Part shown: in pieces, positions 9,723 to 20,841 of the stretch
How positions within the stretch are numbered: the stretch's first letter is position 1
Layout: each line of letters starts with the position of its first letter
Source: Polytrichum commune
Lineage: Eukaryota > Streptophyta > Polytrichopsida > Polytrichales > Polytrichaceae
Reading direction: 5' to 3'
Assembly (NCBI GenBank): GCA_950295325.1
Contig: OX485803.1
Span: forward strand, 11,656,001-11,720,000
Length of the DNA stretch: 64,000 bases
The notes under the pieces: model-generated
Told to the model about the DNA's origin: nothing
The model's database searches: none
Seen by the model: the letters and a program-made list of their open reading frames with translations, nothing else
Position numbers and translations under genes: made by a program

Positions 9723-10384
9723 TAATGGAGGCATATACCACATTGAATTGAAAATCTTAGTGCAAATACATGAGTCCATTTTCTAGCCTAACTATGAGTA
9801 CGTATACATTTGGTTTTCTCTATAAACAATTTTGTGCGTAGGGGTTTTATTTCATATTTACCCATGCACGTCATTCAAGTTTCCAATGAGAGCCCAACCC
9901 CCTCCCCCCCCCCCCCCCCGCGGGTGCATTTCCAGGTATCAAATGATTCCTTCTTCATAGTTAGAGGGGACAAAAGGTACGTAGACAAGTTGGTGAGGCT
10001 ATTGAAGGTCTTTAGCGATGCCTTGGGATGGAGATCAACTTGGAAAAGTCATGCACCTATTGGTTTGATAAATTTACTCATAAAGCCAAGGCCATATGGC
10101 TAACATGGTATGACTGGAAGTGGGCAGAAGACTAGGCTTGTCAAAACTTCTTGGCACACCATTCAAACTTAATTTGCACACCCTGGACGTCGATCAATTT
10201 CTTTAACAAAATATCGAGGAAGCTAGACTATTGGAGCACGGTGAAACTTTCTCTAGCATGTTAGGTAGTAATTTGCAACTAGGTCTTGCTCTCCACCCTC
10301 TGGTCTTTCATCACCATTTGGGGGGCTTTAAGAAAATCGTAAGGAAAAATCTGGGTGGCAACCATGAACTACTTAATATGATAA

Positions 10385-10778
10385 GAGCATCCTCAGTCGG
10401 TCTAGGTAAAGCTCACTGCAAACCAAGACCTATCTTGCTTAAAATTGCTCAAAATTTAGAGGGAGTGCACCAAATCTTGCTTAAAATGGACAGATCCTCC
10501 CACACTCCCTCTAAATGTCAAAAATTTGGAGGGAGTGTGGGAGGATCTTTCCATTTTTAAGCAAGATTTGGTGCACTCCCTCTAAATTTTGAAAATGTGG
10601 TGTTTTCAATGAGGGATTTCACCTACGTCAAATTTTTACAATTCTTTTTTCTTGAGAAATATCTCACATTTATTTAGGTGTGCTTCTAATGATGGTAATT
10701 TCAGTTTCTAATTTTAGGTCAGTCAGAAGATAGGTTTTGGTTTGCAGTGAGCTTTACCTAGACCGACTGAGGATGCTC
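10385..10778. mobile_element. PIF/Harbinger (Tourist-like) MITE inserted in the LINE
   Basis: The termini GAGCATCCTCAGTCGGTCTA and its inverted copy extend for about 50 near-perfect bases. The element is flanked by TAA on both sides (10382-10384 and 10779-10781), the 3-bp target typical of PIF/Harbinger. Its 394-bp length and lack of coding suit a MITE. LINE coding similarity resumes on the far side, so this MITE is younger than the LINE. Confidence 0.88.
10451..10590. repeat. Near-perfect internal hairpin of the MITE
   Basis: Within the MITE a second inverted repeat has arms of about 66 bases (10451-10516 and 10524-10590) and a loop of only about 7. The arms contain GAGGGAGTGCACCAAATCTT and its complement, with only a few mismatches. 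A transcript would fold into a long hairpin suited to Dicer-like processing. Processing itself is inference. Confidence 0.85.
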
Positions 10779-12789
10779 TAAGGGAATGAGCAACACACTT
10801 GCACCATGGTTAGTTGGAAAGCATGAAAAAAATGGAGGCCTCGGATTAGTTGACCTAGAGGCGGCTAAGACTAGTTTATTCTAAAAGTGGACAACTAGCG
10901 TAATAGAACCTAGGGAATCTAACCTCCAGCTCATGCCTAGGCACAGACTAGCTAAATTCAACCCACAAAGATGTAGAAGTTGGGGAGTTAGTCCTGATTG
11001 GCTTAGTAAACAACACCAAGGGTACTTAGGCTCCAAGGTTTGGGGCCACATTGATAAGACTTGTAAAATTATGGCTAAAGGCACTTACCAACTTCCTTCT
11101 TGCACCCTTATGGAACTGCTACACTTTAATGTAGGATGGTTATATGGCCTTGACCTCATCAATAATGGATTTACCTATATTAGGGCCCACAAACTTTACC
11201 GCAAATGAATCCCATGTGTGTATGACAATTGGGATAGTGAGCACCGCAACCTTCTCTCATGGGATGATGAGGCTATGCAAAGTTTTAACTCACCACAGTG
11301 GGTAATGCATTAGTCTCACTTCCAAGATGATTGATAAATGGAGGAGCCTTCTAGAACGAGAAGCAGAGGCTACTTACCTGGCCAATGGGTATGTTTTTAT
11401 TGTAACTGTGTGGAGGACCCAACTTTTATGTTACAATGTGCGGAGGACTTCATCCCCTCCTGTAGGGACCAATGCCATCTCACCTTGTATAACATGGTCA
11501 AATGCTTCACGGTTGGTACCCACTCGAGATGCCTTAGTGAGTGGTGGCAACCCATTGGGGATTTCACGGGTTTCATTCACCATGTTAAAATTATCCAAAG
11601 GAGGGCAACGAGGAGATCACTTTCTTCTACGACAAACTGGCCCTGCTTGGTTGAGATCCGGATTGATGGAGGTGGATCAAAGGGCACTGCTTCCTTAACT
11701 ATACCACATAATTTGGCAAAGACTTGGTCATCAATAGGATCCTCGAAATAACTAGAGCGGCAGACAAATGGCAAGGTTACCTTCCACGGAATTATAAGAT
11801 TTATTGGCCTCAGGTATGGGATCCAGCACACTCCAGCAAAGAAGTTGCATTCATGTGGTTTATTTGCAATGGCACAAGGTTGTCGCAGTTAATGAGTGGG
11901 GGGCACGCATTGCGCTAGCCTCCATCTCTAAGCAATGTGTTTTTTGCCTTCCTAACACAAGCGAATCGGTTAAACACAAGTTTTGGGATTGCATTCAAGC
12001 CCATAGCTTCGCAATGGGCCACCTTCATCATGCATGAATTATGCGGGGTCCAAAGTGGTAATTATGATAGTTTCCATTGGAAACAAATGTTCTTGGGTAG
12101 AGAATTCCTAAGAAGTTCGCCAAGGAAATGAAGGTTTGTCACCTCCATGGCATTACTCTTTGGACTATTTGGATTGAACGTACTGACCGGGTGTTTAACC
12201 AAGAACAATGGCATGAGTCTAAGGTCAAACACCTCATCTAGAATGACCTCATTTTGTACACCAAGGGTGGTTTAGTTTGCTAAGATTAGTGCCTATTCTG
12301 CCAAAACTATTTTTAAAGGCTTCGACCAAACTTGGGAGGCTAGGAATGTCCTTTGTAGACACGGCAATTTGAGAATTACTTGGAATTGAAAATGTCAAAG
12401 TTTGTAGGTAGTTTGGCACTTAGGTTGTTACTTGGTGGCCTAGGGGTTGTCCTTGGCTAGTGGGGTGGGGGTGGTCCTTGGTTATATGGCTCGGTGGGTT
12501 GTCCTTGGTGGGGTCCTTGTTACTCTTGGCCTCTTTGTTACTCTTTACATGGTTGTGTGGTGCATCTAAGGACTCTGCCTCCCCTTGAAGTGGGTGTGTC
12601 TTCCTTGGTTCTTTATGCATTTCGTTGGCTTGTTGGCCTTTTGTCTCACAAAACAAACAAAGGAAAAAACTAAAAACTAAAAACTAAAAAATCTTAGTCT
12701 AGGGTGGCCAGGGACATTAAGCACATGCCTTATCCCTCACCTCTCCCCATTACTTGTCCTTTAATGTACGTATACCCAAAACCACCATT

Positions 12790-13235
12790 GGACCTTAAAC
12801 CATCACTGGGTGCAAGCATGGTAAAGTGGACCAAAAAAGTGCTCTGGTATACGAAAACCATAATTTTTTTGGTCAAAGGCCTAAAAGTAGTAGCAAAGAG
12901 TTATTTAAATTGGAATTTTTTTTATGATGACCTCTATTGTTGTGTTAAATACTCAAATGTAGAATATCAAGTTGAGATCTTCAATACTTAGCATCAAAAG
13001 TGATGCTAAAAAACAAATGGTTGAGTCTGGTTTTGGATGTAGATTTCATGACCTTAACTATTTTGAAGTTAGATTTTTTTTTATATTATTCCTTGAATTC
13101 ATTATCTACTTGAGGGCATCACCACAAAACTTTGTAAAAAACCATCAATTTAATGTAATTTTATCATATTTTAAACAAATTTTAGACAGTCACTTATTCA
13201 ATATCACCTACTTGCACGCCACTTGCACCGTCTTC
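12790..13235. repeat. Dispersed repeat R1, copy 1
   Basis: This segment matches 53800-54245 in inverted orientation. Shared landmarks in order are GGTGCAAGCATGG, ACCATAATTTTTTTGGTCAAA, TATGATGACCTCTATTGTTG, TGAGATCTTCAATACTTAGC and ATGTAGATTTCATGACC. It is AT-rich with no coding region. It is probably an unclassified transposon relic. Confidence 0.7.
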
Positions 13236-13424
13236 TAAAATAGGTAGACTTTTCTTGGAATTCTTTTTGTCATCATAAATTGCTTGGCTTTGTAGATCAA
13301 GATGTTTTTAAAATGTCTATGGTTTATTTCTTCACAAAATACAAAGTTAGTACATAAAATTGAATCATTTTCACTTAACACTAGGCAAGGATCAGGAGTT
13401 GTCCATTTTACCGTGCTTGCAGTG

Positions 13425-13479
13425 CTATGTACCACATGCATACATTTGGAAGCAATAAATGCATGCATGTGGTACATAG
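13425..13479. repeat. Small perfect hairpin
   Basis: CTATGTACCACATGCAT (13425-13441) is followed after 21 bases by its exact reverse complement (13463-13479). The 17-bp arms are perfect. It could be a terminator-like or small-RNA hairpin, or the remains of a foldback element. No neighbouring gene gives it a role. Confidence 0.75.
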
Positions 13480-13540
13480 TGTTGGTTTTAGATTTGGTGG
13501 TGGTTTTAGAGCATTCAACCTCCCCACTCCCCTCCCCACC

Positions 13541-13720
13541 TGACTTTAGCTAAGCCTAAAAGTTGGTTCTAAAAACACGGCCTTCACACCATCGACATTA
13601 TCTAGTGCCGGCCCTAGTTGGCAAATGGTGTGGCATGGTTTAAAAGTGGAATTTTTAAGCCTCAAGCACCGACCCTCCCATCGGTACCTAGACATGAGGC
13701 AAGAATATTGGACTTTTTAA
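13541..13720. repeat. Dispersed repeat R2, also present beyond the 3' ends of both STIG1 copies
   Basis: The order CTAAGCCTAAAAGTTGGTTC, AAAACACGG, GCATGGTTTAAAA, ACATGAGGCAAGAAT matches both outer ends of the STIG1 inverted repeat (about 27530-27725 in inverse and 37160-37445). The ancestor of those arms therefore carried this repeat. No coding region is seen. Confidence 0.7.
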
Positions 13721-13739
13721 AGTGTCGTCTCTTGCCCTT

Positions 13740-13996
13740 ATCACTATATTCGTTAATTTGAGACTTTCTCTTGTCTCAAATTAATATATGGACCACAACA
13801 ACATGGTCTAATGTTTGGGTCGTCCTACCTAAACCATCTTGATATGAGTTCTTAATTGGGTTCTTGATATGAACACCCGCTTCAAAGTATTTGCATCTTA
13901 CAACATTCTCCAATATTCGTGTGATTTTATCCATGTTCTTATATTTGTAACTGTCTCAAAATGCCGAAAAAGTCTCAAATTAACGAATATAGTGAT
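13740..13996. repeat. Perfect 28-bp inverted repeat pair (possible MITE)
   Basis: The sequence starting ATCACTATATTCGTTAATTT (13740-13767) recurs as its exact reverse complement at 13969-13996. A partial third copy, TGTCTCAAATTAATATA, sits just inside the left arm. A perfect 28-bp match 200 bases apart is very unlikely by chance, so a small inverted-repeat transposon is probable. No clear target duplication was found. Confidence 0.65.
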
Positions 13997-16492
13997 CCTT
14001 GTGATTGGTTGCTTTTTAGTCTTAGTTATAAGGGCACGAGGAGCTTCATTAACAAAAACTGATGGTAAGATAGATGAGTAGTAAGGGATTTGGGGATGGG
14101 ACAAAAACTATCCAACATTTATTGCTTGGTAGATAAAACCATGAACATGTGTGAAAGCTACTTAACTAAAACCTACTCAAAAATCTCTGGAGCAAGTTCT
14201 TGTAGGTGCATTGGGATAGGTAGATGCCTCCCCTATAACCGAGGGAGCTTTACCTGGTTTTTAGGAATGACTTTGGTTATTTGGTAAAGACAGGTGGGGA
14301 GGGGCATCAATAAGTTAAAGCGTGTGATGAGGAGAGGAATATACACTCATAATGTTAGTTCTCTGCAGACATTTTCACCACATTAATATTAATCCGTAAA
14401 TCCTCTCGTCACCACATAATGAATGTTTGCTAAATCTTAATGGTAGCAGTGTTAGCCTGCTGGCTTTGGTGTTTATGGACAAAGTCCAGTGACCAAGATA
14501 GTCAATCGCCAAGTGATTGCAGACTTGTAGACTTGCAAGCAAGCTTAATTGTTGTCGGTTTCAAGCAAATCTGCACCAATTTCGAGCAAAGAACCCAAGA
14601 TGGGTTGCATGATTCTCATGTGTTTGCTGACACAGGGTTGGTTGTGCATCACAATGCCTAGAGTGTGCACCCAGTCTGGACATACAGATTCATGCCGAAC
14701 ATGGGCGATGTGAAAGATTGTGAAGCTCAATGTTGTGGACACTCTTCCCTCGACACTTGGACACTGCGTGGTTCGTATGGAGCAATTTCGTTGTGCAGCG
14801 TTCGCATTAGGACTGCTGCGGATTTCACATGAGTACCATTAAAAACCAGGCTGGAGCTTGTGAAATCAGTTGAACCCTCCGGATCACCACATTGCTGCTA
14901 ACGTAAACAACACTGAAAACACCAAGGCTCAACCTTGTGCACAGGCCAAAATTGTTGCCCAAACTACTTCATTATAAGGGTGCAGAGTTACTCATGAGAT
15001 GCCTTCCTCTTCGTTTCAAGGTGCTTCTTGAGCAGGCCTTTCAATCCCGAATTGCCTCTCCACTAAATTTAGAGAATGTCCAAGTTTGGAATCTGATCAG
15101 AAAAAGGCTGCAAGGGTAGTCCATCTCTCATGTAGTCATGTCACGTCTATCAGGTCCTATTATATGATCGTAATGTCCTAGAGCACTCCTTGTTTTTACT
15201 TCGGTAGACTGTAAATGTATTTGATTATGAGCAATTTAACCACAAGGTTACGATAATTACCAACTTGTCCTGGCCCATCCTTCAATGGCCACGTTCTACT
15301 TATAGCTGGATTGTCCTGGCTCATCCTTCAATGGCCAACTTTTAGCTCTAGACACGGCACAGTAGTAGGGCTGTGCTGCCGGAGCCTCCTCATGGTGTCT
15401 ACTGTTATAGAAGTTGGTAGGGCTGGAGCTTCAAAGATTTGTTCACTTGTGATTTGTTCACCTTCCCAATGGATGGATTTCCGTACGTAGGTACCACAAA
15501 GCTCTGCCAAAAGCTCCAGCCTAGAACTAGAGTGGATGACCATTTGATTTGATTTAAGTTCAGAGACATTGGATGGATGGATTTATGTCTGTAGAGTTTC
15601 CGTAGAAAAACAAAGCTCTAGCCTAGGACTAGGATGGATGACCACCGGATTTCTGTACATGACCTCTGACCTCGGTGGTACACTAAGTACTCCTATTAGT
15701 GTGGGTGGAAAATTAGCGTGCAAATAATCAGTGTGGGTCATACTAATTTCTAGTCGAGATAGAAATAACACAGGTCCAAGACCTATGGCCTTCCCCTAAG
15801 TTTGTGGTGAAATTTTTAACCAACACATTGAATATTAATTATAAAACATAAGTAGCACATAATAAAATAATCACGCACATTAATTTTCTAGAAAACAAGT
15901 AACATAGCCCATGCTAATTTTCTAGTAAGAATTTACCGTGATCGAGAATGACTCTGGGCCATATAAATTCTCACTATGAGAATTAGAGTGGGTTCTAGAG
16001 AACCACTGTGGGCCACAGTAATAGGACTATATAGTGTAGTTGTGGTTGGGTAATTCTCTTGAGATGGCACTCGACGGTAGACTTTTTCCATGCAAGTTAG
16101 TAAGTCCAAGTAACAAGTCTAAGAACTTCATCAGAATTTTATTGTATGAATTATGGCATTACAATGTAACTCTCTTCTGCATAAAAAGTTAAACTTTGTT
16201 CCCTTGGGTACTAAAACTACATTTTGCTCTTGCAGAGAGATGTAGTTACATGACTCCACCGACCTTCTCCACGAAAGCAGAAGATTCTGATTATCGCTGC
16301 AGCAGAATGCGGCAGTACTGGAGCACGCTAACTTATTATCTTATTAATCTGAACCTGAAATCAAACTTCCTCGATCAACACCAGCCAACAAGTTACAGCT
16401 CCACAAGTGGGGCACAAGTCCTACAGATAGTAATGAAGCAGGTTGTCGACAGATGTGCGTTAATCACCTGCAGTTAGATTAAAATTATGGCT
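13997..16492. other. No recognised gene
   Basis: Short frames only. A 50-base segment (TTGTCCTGGCYCATCCTTCA) is tandemly duplicated at about 15266-15337. Base composition is higher in G+C at 14440-15130 and 15340-15780 than around it, so decayed coding or LTR DNA is possible, but nothing could be named. Confidence 0.45.
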
Positions 16493-16576
16493 GGGACGAA
16501 CCAACCCGTACACTTGTTCCTTGGAGGCAAGGGTTTACGCATCCAACAAGGAACAAGTGTATGGGTGTGTTCGCCC
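16493..16576. repeat. Short hairpin element, copy 2
   Basis: Arms GAACCAACCCGTACACTTG (within 16493-16522) and AAGGAACAAGTGTATGGGTG (within 16548-16576) pair almost perfectly around a loop of about 25 bases. The sequence family is that of 803-888. Confidence 0.7.
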
Positions 16577-19539
16577 AAATCCCAAATTATCTCCCTAGAG
16601 TTGTGCTTCCCTGGCTTGCTGCATTCAGTATGTACTCTAGCCCATTTTAGAAACCCACCTTTTCAGGCTAATCACAAAAGACTTAGCACCATGATCATGG
16701 GTGTGAAGCTCGATGTCTGCAGCTTAGTAATGACGATATTATCACTCATGGAGGCTTTGAACTTCGAGCAAGCTGAGGTCGTCATGGAGGGCCAGCCACA
16801 CATAAGTTTGCACTTTGAACTTTTACAATCTGCTGGGATGTTCTAAAGTGCACACATAGCGATGGGGCGAACTGTAGCAGCAGCATCTTCGGGTTTCGGA
16901 GCACCGCCGAGCGGCCCGATGGTAGTTAAAGTGCCAGCTGGCACCTATACAAATGGCAAGTGGGTAAAGGGGCCCTGCAAAGTCTCTCATTTTAGAGGGC
17001 ACAACGTGATAAAACAGAATGCTCATTATTGTTTGAGGTGTATATGTGTGTGTATATGTATATATATCTGTGTGTGTGTGAGGTCTAGTATGTGTCCAAG
17101 ATGGCTATAAGTAACCATTATCTTGAATTTATACGTAAAATTGGACATATTTGGACATATTCCAGCATTCATGATCCACATATTTCGCAGTTTTAAGAGT
17201 TCAGAGCGACATAATCTCAAATTCTAATACAATTTGGAAAGAAAATGGAGAAAAGTGGAGGGTTATTTCCGGTTAAGATTTGAGATAAGGATTTTGCAAA
17301 GATTCCCCAGGTAGTCTACAAATCGAGGATGTACGTCGAGGATGTACTACAGTACAGGAATGCTGAACGTCCTAAACAGAGGTGTCGACGAGCTTCAAGA
17401 CAGGGGTTCTTCTTGGAGGGTCAATTAATTACATCTTGCTCTTCCAATGTGGCAATGTTGATGCAATCAACACATCTGGTGTCGGCAATGCGGGCCCCTC
17501 TCTTTCAAGTTTAGATCCTCTTCCACTGCAAAAGTGATAAGAAATCAACATACAATCCACATTTCCATCTCACTGCCATCAAATTGCTACTGTGGTGCCA
17601 TTCTCCACATATTAGAAGTCCAACCTTCAACATGGATCATTTAAATTACATTGCAACTAGTAAATTGGTAGAACCATTGCATCCAAAGGTCTAGAATTGG
17701 ACTCACTTGTAGAAATGCGGCAGTGTGGTATTGTTCAATTACCGGATACCGAGCTCCTTTCTTGCTTAAAGCTAACTTTTAATTACAGATATTAACGCAA
17801 TTCATGCAAGAAGTCTTGTATTTTATTCTAGTTCAAGAAAGTCATGTTGTCTTTGGAAAGAGGAATGTATAGGAATACAATAATGTCTTTTACACTAAAA
17901 TTTGAAGGAAATTTTAACACGGGGTGGGGGGAGGGTGAGGGCAAGCCACCAAGTTTTTGAAGGTGTATATTTGAATTATTATCACCATTTGTTTGAATAT
18001 TCGAGATTTTTTTTGTCTTAATTGGTTGGCATGGTCTTTTCTTGGGGGTTGGGGGTTTAAGGTTACACACAAGGAGGGGTTCAATGACTTTAGCAAAAAT
18101 TCAAGTTCTCAATTCACTTTAGGACCCCACTATTTTATTTGATAAGTTACGATCCAAAATGTTCTTTCTTTTTCTCAAGATATAAATGCACAAAGAAAGC
18201 CCCTAGGTGGTTTGAAATTAATGGAATTGCCCCTAATAACTTGAATTTAGGTATTTCTATACTTATAATAAGTTCAAACTCAATAGACATGCAATTTTTG
18301 GACATGTGAACACTTGTGCCATTGTGTAGGTGATTGTAAACTAGAGGGTTGTGAGCATGATGTATGCAAACATTTGGTACCATAGTAGAAATATTAAACC
18401 AAGCGTGCAACAATAATTTAATCCAGAATTGGCCAAATACTAGTTTTGTCTATGATATGGGACTTGTGTACCCGGAGTTTGGTTGGATGGGTAATAATAA
18501 TGGGGCATTCTGAAATTCAAAAAGAGTTTTAATACCCATGTACAGTGAATAGATCAAATTATGAGCAACTCTTGAAAATTTTCGAAGCCAACTCCTAGAT
18601 TGTTAGACCATGGACTCATTGTGCTTTGTCCTTACTAATCTGGAAGACAAAGTTCTTGAAAAATGTTATATTGATAATAGTGTCCCTATACAACCCCTCA
18701 ACACAACATGAGAGTGCCAGCTTTGAAAAAGAAAGCATTGTGTATGCAAATCTCAAACCTGACACCATTAGAAACACCCCCTGAAAAAAATCAAAAGATA
18801 ATCCTAGTAGTGATAGCATGTTGGATACACATACCTACTCCTAGCTTGAAAATTGCAAATGGGGTCCAAAACCATTTGCATTATTATTGCAATCGCCATT
18901 ATAAGGAATTGTGTCGTTTCCCAACAACTACCACGGGAAGTGTGGTAAACATATGCCCTTTATAAGTTTGTTGTTCATTCATCCTTATTTAACCTCAAGA
19001 AGCTATTCTGGGGTCTTTGACCCGCTCCCTTGGCATGTGCTACAAATTGCTAACATTAGTCACATCCTTATATTGAAATATCTTATATATTCTCCAAGGT
19101 TGCAGGCTATGGCACTCTTCTAACCTGGCAAGCTCCAAGTACGACTGCTTGATATGAATTCTAGAACTATTTTAACATTTTAGTGTCTTCACAGGAAGCC
19201 GTAAAGAAGCGCTGAAGTGACCACCTTCCGTGGTGGGTAAAAAACCCTACCCATGTCATCCGTTATTCACATCAATTCTTTGCTACTTTTATCTATTTCC
19301 CCTCATCTTTAAACTTTTGATTTTAAGAAAGACACATTCACTTGGCACCATTTATCCACTTCTACAGCCATGCAACTGTATTTCAGCTTTTGGAGGAAGA
19401 GAATGCCCAGCCAATGTTCAAAAATGAAGTGCTCACATGCATTTCAAATTGAAGGGCACCAAAATAAACACATTTCACATTAATATTTTCTATTTGTCAA
19501 TGCCCTTAACAAAAAATAATTATATTATTATCTTAACTT
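16577..19539. other. No recognised gene; contains a short TG/TA microsatellite
   Basis: A mixed GT/TA dinucleotide stretch lies at about 17040-17082. The frames at 16487-16846 and 16862-17110 have no motif that I can place. The remainder is AT-rich with no repeat partner detected inside the window. Confidence 0.5.
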
Positions 19540-19547
19540 GTCGACAT

Positions 19548-20159
19548 CTCGGGGAGTCACTCTCTCTTACATTAATGCATACACGTGTGCTCATGACCTA
19601 TTTATCGGGGGGTTATTTATCTTGCAGAAAAGATTACAAGGTATGGTATTTTCAAAATAAAGGTAAATGCATGTATTTTAATACACACTATTAGTATTTA
19701 TAAATTTTTGGGGGAATCATTTTAAAATATCCTATTTTACTTAATATACTGCCAAAGAAAATTGAAAAAAGATTGCAATTCAAACAAAGCGTTGAAATTT
19801 CCCCTCCTGGCACATAGATAAAGAACATTAACTCCACATTGGATATGTTGGTTTGTAACGTTCAAGCTAACCAACTTGTGCTTTTCCAACATAAAATTAC
19901 CTCTTTTCATCCACTAGCATAGACCCTACTCTAGACCCGCTACCCCTAGTAATTGTTTCCACGTTATTTTACATGTACTGAATAGATAAAAGAGGCCATT
20001 ATATGTGATGGTATTTACATGTAACATGTTTCATTATTTTTAAACCCCCTATATTATATGTACATATTTTGCAAAATTTATCTACAATGAATATATTAGA
20101 CCTTATTTTTTATCGCACGTTGTGTCTACGATTTTCACCAATGACCCCCCCCCCGCGAG
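19548..20159. mobile_element. MITE family M8, copy 1 (8-bp target duplication)
   Basis: The element has termini CTCGGGGAGTCACTC and the inverted form of CTCGCGGGGGGGGTCATTGG. It is flanked by GTCGACAT (19540-19547) and GTCAACAT (20160-20167), an 8-bp duplication with one mismatch. Internal sequence matches the 54641-54926 copy at both ends (for example CCTATTTATCGGGGGGTTAT and TCTACAATGAATATATTAGA). This copy has about 300 extra internal bases (about 19690-19985), so the shorter copy is probably an internal deletion. An 8-bp duplication suggests hAT, although the CTYGGGG ends are not the usual YAGGG. No transposase is present. Confidence 0.8.
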
Positions 20160-20167
20160 GTCAACAT

Positions 20168-20835
20168 GGTACAGTGACTTTAAAAACAACAATTTATATG
20201 CCAAATATGACATAATTTGATTACGTAACTATGAGACATTGTTAATATGAAACTACTTACAAGAGTCCACTTTTAGAGATTAAAGCCTACAATTCTTTAT
20301 TGTTTTTCATATGACACCTCATGAAGCTTGCCATTTTCTATAATACAACACCCAACAATATATTGTGATGAGGAGAGGAATTATTGTTTACAAGCATACC
20401 TCTCATCCATCCAAATACAACAAAACTCTAAAATAATTTGCATCCCAAAGATTTTCCTTTTTTAGAGTTATTTGACCCCAAATTAATCTACTCAAGGTCA
20501 TATGAGTTGAATAAGCAACAAAGCTATACTAGGTTAAGGTTTTATGTTGAATGGACAAGAGGTACACTCATATACGATAATTTCCTCTCTCCTATTCCGA
20601 GGGCTGCCATGGAGCCCAATAGCTTCACCTTACTTACAAATGTAGCAACATGCATATGATTATCGTTCCTAAGAAGTGTAGCATACCATACTTGTTTTTT
20701 ACTATCCTTCCTAAGGGTCAAGCCACCCCTAGCCTACCCTCCCCTTTGGCATTGTGTCTCAAACAAAAACACATGAAAAACAAAGATGAAAAAAAAATAT
20801 TAAAAAAACTCCAAGCTTAGGCCACCTATTGCTGA
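20168..20835. other. Spacer with a possible LINE 3' tail
   Basis: No gene is seen. TTTGGCATTGTGTCTCAAAC followed by A-rich sequence (20740-20815) resembles the LINE 3'-end signature seen elsewhere in the window, so a plus-strand 5'-truncated LINE insertion may end here. Confidence 0.4.
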
Positions 20836-20841
20836 TAGGGC

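Larger units (their letters stand above)
9927..12693 (+). mobile_element. L1-like LINE relic, 5'-truncated, interrupted by a MITE
   Basis: Fragments of a non-LTR reverse transcriptase C-terminal half can be followed: FIVRGDKRYVDKLVRLLKVF (thumb-side region), KKNGGLGLVDLEAAKTSL after the inserted MITE, then a long low-similarity tail. A zinc-binding-type block follows (QCVFCLPNTSESVKHKFWDC, about 11931-11993). The 3' end carries TTGGCCTTTTGTCTCA, then an A-rich tail (12650-12693). The same GGCCTTYTGTCTC-plus-A signature terminates the short insertions at 27281, 35152 and 35414, which marks it as the LINE 3' end. Numerous stops show it is dead. The catalytic part of the reverse transcriptase is absent. 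Confidence 0.75.
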
